Assembly (NCBI GenBank): GCA_000149265.1
Contig: CH003126.1
Span: 1,637,190-1,701,189, forward strand
Direction: 5' to 3'
Source: Ciona savignyi
Taxonomy: Eukaryota; Chordata; Ascidiacea; Phlebobranchia; Cionidae
DNA length: 64,000 nucleotides
Shown one piece after another: positions 1 to 10,241 of this stretch. Numbering within the stretch: the first letter of the stretch is position 1; the number at the start of each line of letters is the position of its first letter. The notes below the pieces were generated by a model that had not been told where the DNA came from, searched no databases, and was given only the letters and a program-made list of their open reading frames with translations. The translations under genes were made by a program, and so were the position numbers.

Positions 1-277
1 CGGGGCGACATGGCGTGCTTGTCACAATCAGTGATTTAGAACAAAAATACGTATGTTAGGGTATTTCCCTAGGTAATTTTTTTATTTCTTCCAGAGTGTT
101 AAATCAGTTACTTATGCACTTACATTTCACCAAATCTGAGTTAAATTGGAGCTGTCGTTTAGGCGCTATGCTCAAAAAAGCAATTTTTTTAGAAAAAATA
201 CCGTTTTGGTTTTTAACGTCCCAGGGGAATTCCCCTGGTTTTATTCTCCCAAAATTTTGGTTTCTGTTCATCTAGAC

Positions 278-1166
278 CAGGGATGTCCAACCTTTTATTG
301 TAATGGGCCGCATTGTCACTTAAAATAATTCAATGGGCCGCAGAACCTATTAAATTTCAATAAAAATGGCAGGGTTCGAATTAATGGTTTTGAAATGATT
401 TGCGAAATGCGCGGATAAGGAGCGCGCGAAAAAAAATTTGGTTATGATAAATTGACTTAAACGACCTGAAAGATATTTATTTCATAAAGCAGACAGTGCC
501 GTTATTTAGTAGTACAGTAATAATAAATTGCAATAAAAGTAAATTCAAAAGAGGTGTGTCGCATCTCGCCAATCACAAATAAAGGAATCGAGGTATATTA
601 ACGCATAATGGCGATTATTGCCTTGTGAAGCAATGCTTATTATCCGCCAATAATGCAAAGTAGAGCCAAGGTAAATAAATAATGTTATGTTAAAGGCAAA
701 CGATGTTATATTACGTGTTAAGGATTTATTATTAAAAGTGCGCGAAATCAGTACCGGTAATTTATATTTTCGCGATTTTGTTAAATTTTGTAATTCGCGA
801 ACTTTAGAAAACGGTTCGAGAATAGCGATTCGCGATCCCTTAATTCCAACCCTGAATGGGTACATAAAGAAACAATTAAAAGCCATTAATTTCATCTTTG
901 AAAAAGGAACAAATAACACACATATAAAAAGAAACAAAAACTTATTTCTGCAATACAAAGTCAATGAGATAAGTGTTTGTCGTCCGTCGGTTTCTTTCTG
1001 CAGTTTTGATGTTTACTGCGTCCCTAAAAGCTGACTTATACATTTGAATTAGGCCAAGATTTAAAGTTCAAAATACTATCTTGTTGTGAAAATGACCATA
1101 GCGGGCCGCACAAAAATCTCAGGTGGGCCGCAATGCGGCCCGCGGGCCGCAGGTTGGACATCCCTG
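278..1166. mobile_element. Non-autonomous hAT-type DNA transposon, 889 bp
   Basis: The left end begins CAGGGATGTCCAACC and the right end reads GGTTGGACATCCCTG, a perfect 15-bp terminal inverted repeat. Both ends are flanked by the same 8 bases, ATCTAGAC (270-277 and 1167-1174), a perfect target-site duplication of the length made by hAT transposases. The subterminal parts repeat GGGCCGCA motifs, which recalls the CAGGGGTGTCC-type ends of Tip100/Zaphod-like hATs. Inside are open frames of 115 codons (plus strand, 687-1034) and 139 codons (minus strand, 545-964), but neither shows a transposase motif I recognise, so it was probably mobilised in trans. Confidence 0.8.
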
Positions 1167-1901
1167 ATCTAGACCATGTTGTCTAACAAATGGCGAAGTC
1201 TCATTGCGATTCCATTATTCCTTCTGGTAGATGTCGGGGCGACATGCCATGCCTGTCAAGCGTTTGACGAAAAAAAGAAAAGAAAAAAAAACGGACAAAA
1301 ACAATATGTGTCCCAATTTTTCAAATGGGACCCATAACAATAATGGCGACAATAAATCTTACAGTAGTCCATATGGTGTTGGCACATTGCTAGGTAATAT
1401 TAATCGCGTGTATTTTAGTTTACGTTGTGCTCACAATAGGCTGGGTTAAATACTATCATATTTGTACCATAACTCGCTGAATTTTTTTTGAATAAATTTT
1501 ATCATTTTAAAAATATCGGCTATTTAAAGAGTATTCGTCATCGAAAAATCGTAAAACGGACGTCCTGTTCGTATACTTGGGTTTGTAGGGAAATTCCCTG
1601 TCTCGGCCTAAAATTTGGCACGGCATATCCAAAACATTTTAGCGATATTTTCGTTTTTTTAGATGGAGTGTTCATCACTGAGTCATCGTCGGTTTCAGTG
1701 GGGTTGAATTTCTTGCTATTTCTTCCTATAGGAAATAGAATTCATAGCCTTTACAAATTTACTATGTATTTGAATTTTAAGGGTTTATTTTAATCGCGTA
1801 ATAATAATGTATTTCTGAATGCTTTTTTTTAATATTTCCTGGGACAAACTGGGTTGTTTTATAATCACTTACGTTTTTCTGATTATGTTAAATATCTTTG
1901 T

Positions 1902-2180
1902 CCGTCCGGTTAAGTGCGCCGCCTTTCAATCGAAAGGTTGCAGGTGCGAAACTGGTCGCTAGCTAGTCGGTTGTGTTCTTGGGCAAGGCACTTTACGGAC
2001 ATTGCCTCAACCCAGCGGATTAATGGGTTCTACCAAATTGAAGGAACGTATCTACCAAATACAACACACTGTAATAGCTCCGGTAACCCGACGGTGGGCG
2101 CGAGGTGATCTGACGATTGCCCGTGTGTTAACCCCCTTGGTTTTCCCATTCACGGGGATAAACATGAATATCCTATCCTT
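1902..2180 (+). repeat. tRNA-derived SINE, nearly full length
   Basis: This is a copy of the dominant SINE of the window. It has a tRNA-like head with an AAAGGTTGCAGGTGCGAAAC stretch (B-box region), the body motif CGCTAGCTAGTCGGTTGTG, a GACGATTGCCCGTGTGTTAA block and the tail GAATATCCTATCC. About a dozen bases of the A-box region are missing compared with other copies. Confidence 0.85.
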
Positions 2181-3113
2181 TACCGGTCTTATTAATTTGG
2201 AGAAAATATTTATTTCCAGTCAGACTATATCGACGATAACGCTTAGAATGCGAAATAGTGGACAAAGTTTTGCATTTTTCCCAATAGTGAAGATTGGAGT
2301 TTTGTCAAATTGAAATTCGAGGCAAGCTATCAGCGCATGCTATGTCACATTTCAATTTGTTTGAACAACGCTATTTCTAAGCGGAGTTAATTCAGCTTAA
2401 ACTTAATGAATTGTTAGATTAATCCACCACAAACTAAGAGAAGTGCTTTCCTTACTCAATATGAACAACTAAAGCACTCGGCGTATCCGATTAGCTTCTA
2501 GCTTAAGTCCTACCATGAAACTCCGGTGCTATATTGGTATAAGGTTGCTCTTATGGTTGCCTATTAATAAAAAAACACCGGTTTTGTGTAGACACCAGTG
2601 TAAATAAACCATTAAACAGAAAGAACAGCTTAGTTGTAGCGCGGCGAGCTATCAAACGGGAGGTTGAAAGATCAAAACCAGCAACAGTGCTGAATGGAAG
2701 CAAGAAAAGTTTGCACAAGAAGCGTAATTAAAATACTCATGTATGCTGTATTTGCCTGGCATACTATGTACAGGGAGGTGGGCAGTTCATGAGAAATAAA
2801 TAAAGCGCAAAGAAACACGTTGCTGCTCTCCAGAACACGTCGATTTTAAATGTGGAAACGAAATGAAAATTAATTTGGTTTCGGTGAAGATGAAACCGCA
2901 AGGCAGACGACGTACGTTGGAGGTTGCTTGTTACTCACTACTATAAACACACCCAAAAACAGAATTGCACATGCACATTCACAAGCGCGCTTCGGAAAAA
3001 GGCCCGAACTACCTCATCAAAGGAATAGTTAAAAATAAATTTGATTTTGAACTATATTTCCGGAGGGCTCTTGGGCAAAACTGTCCGCCATTTTGATTGA
3101 TGAAAAAAGAGGC

Positions 3114-6013
3114 TCAGAGCTGTTCCTGGCTCAAGCGAACACACCTTGCAACTTGTTTTTTAAACTTGTGTTTATCTTCCCTGAATTGTTTCTGTAGAAA
3201 ATATGTTTTAAACAAAAAGCAACGAAAAATGGGTTGTCTTCGAAATTGAGGAGAACCCATAATTACAATCATAGTTGCATAGGATAGGGGCAAATTGGAC
3301 ACAGAAAGTTGCGGATAGTAGTGATGCCTTTGAGGAGGTTTATAGTATATCTATTTCAATCCCCGAAATGGAAAAGCGCAGTGTTTTTATAAAAACTATT
3401 GTTCTTGCAGTGTATTTTATATATTAATTCTTGCAGTGTATTTTATATATTAATTCTTGCATTTGTATATTATATCTTGCAGTGTATTTTATATATTAAT
3501 TCTTGCAGTGTATTTTATATATTAATTCTTGCAGTGTATTTTATATAAATGAACAATTTCTACTGTTTTAGTTTAATCGATTAATCTGCTGGATTAAGGC
3601 AATGTTTGCTTAATGTGTTGCGTGACATAACAGACTTGTCAACAGCATCTTATTCAACGATACTTGCTTTCTTCGAAAGTATTTACAAAATTTCTACAAA
3701 AGTAAAGGAACGTCTAAATTATACACAAAACTGCAATAGCTCCAGTAACTCGACGCTAGGCGCGAGGTAATCTGACGATTGCCAGTGTGACAACGCCACT
3801 TTGTTTTTTACTCTCGAGGATAAACTTCAATATGCTATCCTAACACTTAGTAGAAAATAATAGCATTAATATGGTATTCAGCTTAAAATCTTACTGCGGC
3901 GTCAACATTTGCAGGGGACTCATCATTTGGATCGCATAACATACTGATCGTGCTAACCTGTAACACATTTTCAGTGTTTATATATGTGAGGAATAAATAC
4001 AGTTTTTTAAACAAAAATTTGTTTGGTTACTGAACTGAAACTGTTTAAGGTTACTTTAACTCAATTCTTCAATTGACTGAATTCTGTTAAACTAGCCAAG
4101 ATTTCTCTAAAAAATCCTTATTTTTTATATCTGGGAATGTTAAGCATACAATATAAAGATGTGACCGAGTACTGTAATAAAAATCAACGTTAAAATCATT
4201 TCATGTTAATCCCAATATATTTTAAGTATGTTTTATACATTGAAGTTATTTTCTTAACTATTTTCAACAAATTAAAAAAAAAATAATGCATTGGTAGAAA
4301 CAAAAGAAACATGAAAAAATGATGAACCATAATAGTTTCCACAGTATGCACAGGCAGCCATCTCTCCGCAGCTTTCTCGTAGCCAAACTTATCATCGCCA
4401 GGTTCGTGCAAGATGGAGATGCAAACGAATCCGTCTTTCCCAACTGCATGGTTAAGTTCAGTCACATGTACAGAAAGTTAAAGATGCTAGTAGATTAAAT
4501 TACTAAGTACAGTGGAACCCGGGTTGGCGACCACGTGTATAACACGAACACCTCTTTATTAGGACCACTTCAGTGCAGTCCCAAATAATTTGTCACTAAA
4601 ACTATAATGTTAAATTTCTTTTGTGATTAAAACACTAAGATTAGATGAGAAATAAAGCGAGTAAACTTTCAATCAAAGAAAAGGTTATAAGCAAATCAAA
4701 TCGCTAACATGACCACCCCACTAACGGGACCGCTTAATGACGGTCCCATAGGTGGTTGGGTACAAGAAACATTTCCCTTTAAATTGAAATTTCAATAATT
4801 TTCCTATATCTTGAATTTGACACTACTTAAATCAGATAAAAAATAAAAAATTAAAACATATAAAATATCGTTTGAGGCAAAACAAAACTATAAATTAATC
4901 AGCTGCAAATGTAATGTACCAAAGGTTATTGAACAGAAATTAAGATAAACTCACCGTTTGGATGCCACATTTCGGAGATAAACTTTAACTTTGGTGGTCG
5001 TTGAGGGTATTCTTCCGGGAAAGTTAAATGTGCTTTAAAGTATCCCCCTTCACTGCAAAGTAAGAAACATAAGTATCATATACTGTTCTAATGTAGTGGA
5101 TAGTTAAGTTGACATAAAAACATAGCGCTTCAGATTTCACATTAACAATGGACTCGCATATTGGTTTGGAACATGCCTGGCAAAACACCTCTGATATTTC
5201 AGTAACCAAGTGGTGAACTGCCATAAAACATTGTTTTTCTTACCTTTTACACTGACTACTACTGCCATGGGAGATTGGAGTGGCCTTTATATAATAATTC
5301 TATATTGGGACTTAAATTTTTTTTTAATTTAAGTACTCACTGAACTTTCTTGGAAACACCATTGTGGGTGTGTGGTGAGTAGAGCTAGGCGTAATTGAAG
5401 TTGTAATTACAGTAGCTCACTTACGTAATGCCATAATTTCAAACTTTTTATGACGTCATCGTTATTTAAACAAACAACCAAAAATGATTGTGTTTTTGGA
5501 TGCATTTTGATGGTAGACAAAGATAATTTTACTAAACTGAACGTAATTTCGTAATTACGCCCAGCTCTAGTGGTGAGTATTGTTAAATGCTTCTGCAGTT
5601 ATACAATGGGATGAAAATTTATATGAGCGCGGCCTTAAGTTTTGATCACTTTAGGCACTTTGTTTACTTACTTATTTGATCAAATAGATCATAAGAATTG
5701 AATATATATTTATATTTCAGTATCAAATATTAAAAAACTTGCATTAACTGCAGTGACATAACGTTAAAATGATAAACAGTGTTATAACAAGTGTCAATAT
5801 TCAACTGATATTCTATTCCATTTTGTTTTTTGCCATGTGGTAAGTAAAGCAGGCTATGTTGTTACAATCTAAAAATAAAACCATAGCCTAAAGAAGTACC
5901 CGATACTCACTATAAAGAATCAACGGGGCCGATGATCAAAACCTCCCACTTATAAATGTTGTTCTCGTCAACCAAACCAGCGCTGAAGCCATCAACCGGG
6001 TTTTTCTGAAGCT
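3114..6013 (-). CDS. UBE2G1: Ubiquitin-conjugating enzyme E2 G1-like (first exon not found)
   Basis: E2 enzyme that accepts activated ubiquitin on a cysteine and passes it to substrates with an E3; the G/R class favours Lys48 chains. Minus-strand exons, in order: 5911-6013, 4955-5052, 4328-4443, 3895-3957, 3114-3191 (stop TGA at 3114-3116). All junctions are GT-AG and their phases fit (1/2, 2/1, 1/0, 0/0). Visible motifs: [10 protein letters not shown] near the N-terminus, [10 protein letters not shown], the HPN motif, the catalytic cysteine in [12 protein letters not shown], and the acidic insertion [14 protein letters not shown] that marks UBE2G/R enzymes. The C-terminus is [13 protein letters not shown]. 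About 152 residues are present against 170 in the human protein; the missing start exon must end in phase 1 and lie above 6013. It is transcribed away from the SLC6 gene. The identity of the family member is firm. Confidence 0.95.
3400..3548. repeat. 26-bp tandem repeat
   Basis: About six tandem copies of a unit containing TTCTTGCAGTGTATTTTATA lie in the last intron of the UBE2G1-like gene. One copy in the middle is shortened and diverged. Confidence 0.85.
3702..3842 (+). repeat. SINE fragment, 3' half
   Basis: Diverged 3' half of the main SINE (AACTGCAATAGCTCCAGTAA, GACGATTGCCAGTGTG, tail near TGCTATCCTA), inside an intron of the UBE2G1-like gene and antisense to it. Confidence 0.7.
5380..5569. 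mobile_element. 190-bp MITE with 8-bp target duplication
   Basis: The ends TAGAGCTAGGCGTAATT and AATTACGCCCAGCTCTA form a 17-bp inverted repeat with one mismatch. GTGGTGAG directly flanks both sides (5372-5379 and 5570-5577), a perfect 8-bp target duplication. It lies in an intron of the UBE2G1-like gene and codes for nothing. The duplication length points to hAT mobilisation. Confidence 0.8.
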
Positions 6014-8463
6014 CTGTTGGGTGTGTTGGTCAATCATTTACTAAATTTACATTCTTAAAAAACACAAACCAAATATACAAAGGTGTAATTTAATAATAAA
6101 ATCTAGGATATAGGATGTTTTATACACATCAATGGAAAAACACGGGAGAGACAGTCGTTAGATTAACAGACTAGCTAACGATCTGTTTTTGAGGAACTAT
6201 TACGAAGGATATTGATGTTTATTCTCATTAATAGGAAAATGCTATCTCATACGAGAAATTGTATCGTTCTCGCATAAAAAATTTTTTAATTATAAGTCAC
6301 ACACCGTCGGTTTACCAGAGTTTTTGCAGCGTCTTGTGTAGATTAAAAAAATCTTTTCATTTCGTAAAAATAATATAATTAACTAGATAAGACCAGTTTC
6401 GAATGATAGTTTGGGTAGTCAGTGTAAAGATCTGCAAGACCAAGATACTTTTTCGGGTAATATAGAAATTTGGTAATATTTGATACAACACTCTTTATTA
6501 TTTACCTTACAAAAAAATCATGGTTATTTAGACATGGGGCTGCAAGGGTATGCATTAACCAACCAACCTAATTGGACAGACAATAGGTTCTTCTAATTGC
6601 ATGATAAAACAGCTTTAAAAAAGGCAAAACACTAAATGAACATTGTCTTAAACGAGTGGAATCTAATGGAGATATTAAAAAATGGTCATTACTAATTGGC
6701 CTGTGATTTAAAAGAAAATAGTTTCGGTAATGTGATAGTGGGCATGATGTTTTATCTAATGTGATAATGACCTTCCATACGATGATTAACATGAATAAAT
6801 GATAACATATTACCTATAGACATAGTTCTCAACTGGGGCTTCACTAATCTGCGGGACAGCGGGGCAGAAGCGTGGCGGGACAACACACTATTTTGTGGGA
6901 CAGTGGGAAAAGGGCCGGAAGGGTCACTAACATAAGCAGGATGGGGTAAGTGTATATATCATAATATAACCTGTCCCGCTTATATCAGTGACAAAAAATA
7001 ATTCCTTTTGCACATGATATTTCCTTCCGCTCTAGCAGTTTCCCGTTTTCCCTCCTTTTAGTTTCCCCCCCAAGTTGTCAGAAATAAACAAAAACTAGTG
7101 TCAAAAAAACAATTTAAAGTTTCCTTTTCCGATAGTTAACTTACCCATTACAGTACTGTTTTCGAAGCAGTAACACAGCCTGAGGTACACTACATTCTGC
7201 TATACCAACAAGACAACCTAAGTTCTACGCACTACCGGTACCTTGATTTTATCTGTGAGAACAGATGCTTCAACTTTGATTCAATGAACTAACACATACA
7301 AGCCAATATAATGATTATTTTAGTACTCTGAGAATTACAAGTTAAAGTTGTGTCAGTAAATTTACATAAATTTGTAAAAATAAACCAAAGGAAAACAAAA
7401 TTAATCTAATCCAGGTCGGTATGTAATTTCTTCAAAGGAGATCATTTTTATTTCCAGGACTTCAACTATAGAAAACTTATATACTTCAACAGTACAAAAG
7501 GGAAATTGGATTTATCGACATAAAGTTGGAGACTGGTTCACGGTTCTTTCTTCAGCGATTCTTTGTCATTCTTGGTCAAATGAAGTTTTTCGACAGTTAC
7601 GTTTTTTTGGTAAGGAACGAGAGTGAAATGTAATAAATTGTAAAAAAACGTTACACTTTGGGCCTTTTCTGGACTCTCCAGAATATAGTATTGGCTTAAA
7701 AATCACGAAAGAAATTATTAAAGTGATGCGAAACAAATAATATAATAAAATAGCAAATTCGCGGTTTTGTCATTATTCAATATGTACCACTTGTTGTCCT
7801 TATCTGCTATTACTGGTTCCATATGACTCCCCCTTCACACGGTTGTAAAACGATTTTAAGGCTTACGTTCCAAGAACTTCATTTTCCCACATACTGCCAT
7901 GCCGTCTTTGTTTTCGAGCATAAATTAATGACAAGAGTTTAGAACCGTGGCTCCTGCAGTAAACAGCTAAGAGAAGACGAGTTCGGAAGTCGTGCCCGCA
8001 TATATTGAATTAATCATCGTATGCGTGTTTTGTCATGATCGCAAGTAGGCCTAATCTAGAATAAAAATTTACCCTTCCGTGTCAGAGCTCGAATTTGTTG
8101 AAGTCATTTTTGAGTCTTAATAGCTAGGGAACTTCGGGCCAGATCTAGGGCAAGCCATAGGCCCTATAGTCACTCATTGAGCTCCAATCAACTAATCATT
8201 GCTAAATGCCACATATACTACTTGCTTTTCCTTTCAGTGATTTTCTAGTGCTCGCAATGTTGTATTTTTTGATCTAAAAGAGCTTATATCAAGAGGCAGC
8301 CTATTTATTTTGATAGGTAAATCATGACGAATCTGTGTCTGGTCCAGAGATGCAAAATTGAAATCCATCATGTAAATGTTAACCTATTTTGAGAGCCTCG
8401 ACCAATACGATTAAGGTTAGAAATTGCTTGTTTCAAAGAATACGATATTCTGACCACAATTCT

Positions 8464-8762
8464 AGGATAGAATAGGATATTTATATTTACCCCGGTAAAT
8501 GGGTAAACTAAGGGGGTTAACACACGGGCATTCGCCAGATTACATCGCGCCCATCGCCGGGTTACCGAAGCTATATTGCAGTGGGTTGTGTATGATTTAC
8601 ACGTTACTTTAATTTAATAGAACCCGTTAATCTGCTGGATTTATGCAATGTTTGTTAAGTGCTTTGCCCAAAGACATAACCGACTAGCTAGCGATCAGTT
8701 TCAAGTCTGCAACTCTTCGGCTGAAATGCAACGCACTAACCCATCATAATTATCTGTCGGAC
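8464..8762 (-). repeat. tRNA-derived SINE, antisense copy
   Basis: The main SINE in reverse: tail complement AGGATAGAATAGGATATT, then GGGGGTTAACACACGGGCA, GGGTTACCGAAGCTAT, CCGACTAGCTAGCGATCAG and the decayed tRNA-like head. Confidence 0.85.
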
Positions 8763-9347
8763 AAGTTAAAACAAGCGCCGATTCGAAGTTCGTTAAATTA
8801 ATAGACGAGTATTTAACCTCTGGCATGATGTGTAGCTTGTTTCTATTTATCATCACGCAAAAACTAAATTAAACATGATATTTTTAATTGCACCTATAAA
8901 GTAACAGCACAAATGCCGACATTTTTTGGTTAAAATATTGTATTCTTAAGCTACAATGTTCAATTTGGTTGCCTTTTCTTGGCGTGTACGAATTCACAAA
9001 TAAATCATTATCATTAAGGTAAAATAAGCAATTTGCTTAAATAAAGGGCACAATATTATGAGTGCGGTTTTCTCGTATTATGATACAGTGAAAATTGTAA
9101 GGATAAAAATAAGACGTCGACTGGAAAATATCAAATTCATACGGAAATGATATTCGCGAGTTATAATTCATTTAAAACTAGAAATGTTAATTATGTGTTA
9201 ACCGCTGGCATTTGTAAAACATTTTAGACTGTACGATTTTAAGAATAATGTGTAGACTGTTTTGTGGTGTTATTTTCCTTAAGTGTATAGTATACCCCGC
9301 AATTTATCAATTTTCAGTTTAAATTATATTTGATTTGTATACTGATA

Positions 9348-9480
9348 TATGATATCCCCGTGAATGGGAAAACCAGGATGTTAACACACGGGCAATCGTC
9401 GGTTTACCTCGCGCCAACCGTCGGGTTATCGGAGCTATTGCAGTTTATTGTGTATGATTGATACATTCCTTAAATTTAAT
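9348..9480 (-). repeat. SINE fragment, antisense
   Basis: 3' half of the main SINE in reverse: CCCCGTGAATGGGAAAACCA, GTTAACACACGGGCAATCGT, GGGTTATCGGAGCTATTGCA. Confidence 0.75.
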
Positions 9481-10241
9481 CGCTCGGACATATACTCCAT
9501 TCTAATTAATAGTTTCCTACGTGTGGAGCGTAATATATCCGTTTCCCTTTTTTCACTTCCCGCTGATAGCACAGACAAAGCTGAATTTACAATGTTGTTG
9601 TTAAAACTGTTCAGTTTAGTATAAACATTTAATCATAAATTAAATTGGAAGTGATGGTGTATTATATTTGCATTTAATATCGTATGATTAGTAATTGTTT
9701 TCCGTGAATTATTTGCTCTTAAAGTGCAACACAGGTCCTAGTAGACGATGTTAGACCGTTAACACGGCGTCCTAGCAAGTACAGTAGCTTATATTTGTGT
9801 AACTCAACGAACATTTGTGTACCCACCGAAATTTCCAGCTTGTGTTTTTATCTTATTTCCGTTTTTGATTATTGTGCTTTTAACCAAACAAATATTGGGA
9901 AATCACCACAAGTGTTACTTAGCGAAACACTCATTTAAATATTATGTCTAAGAGAGTACCGCACGTCAGATCTGACCGCGCATAGAGGTATGTTAATTAG
10001 TTGTACGCAATTTATAGGTTATTGTAAACATCTTGTGTAATACAATATTTTTTGTAATAGGTCTATTAGGCAGCAAAACAACTGTAATATTTCATTATCT
10101 ATCATAACAACAATGTTCCATTAAATTAACAGTGGTATTGCATTTTCCTTTCCTTTCATTGTAATATTAATGTTCCTAGCCTGACAGTTGTGGAATTAAA
10201 CTAATTATCATCATAAGTGTAAAATTATACTGCAACTGAAA

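Larger units (their letters stand above)
1..3113. other. Intergenic region with transposon and SINE
   Basis: No coding exon is recognised here. The stretch holds a hAT-type element (278-1166), a SINE (1902-2180), an 18-bp perfect palindrome (221-238) and AT-rich sequence. Open frames in it (for example 1488-1793) are of ordinary chance length and resemble no family known to me. Confidence 0.6.
6014..10241. other. Intergenic region between UBE2G1-like and SLC6 genes
   Basis: This divergent intergenic stretch should hold the missing first exon and promoter of the UBE2G1-like gene and the promoter and 5' UTR of the SLC6 gene. Apart from SINE copies (8464-8762, 9348-9480) I see AT-rich sequence with no recognisable coding exon. 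No promoter element can be named with confidence. Confidence 0.5.

Noticed and set aside
545-1034. Overlapping open frames of 139 (minus) and 115 (plus) codons inside the hAT element
   Set aside because: No transposase motif (RW, catalytic acidic residues, hATC dimerisation block) is visible, and the two frames overlap each other on opposite strands.
4508-4765. Possible MITE with GACCAC motifs at both sides
   Set aside because: The supposed ends are not inverted repeats of each other and no duplication flanks them.
6830-6990. Possible hAT-like end (TTCTCAACTGGGGC) with GGGACAGCGGGG-type motifs
   Set aside because: No inverted partner end or flanking duplication could be found.
7149-7190. 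Minus-strand stretch reading QAVLLLRKQ, like the UBE2G1 N-terminus (SALLLRRQ), followed by a GTAAGT donor
   Set aside because: The donor is phase 2 while the next exon (ending at 6013) needs phase 1, no in-frame ATG precedes it, and the residues after RKQ do not fit. The likeness may be chance; the first exon stays unassigned.
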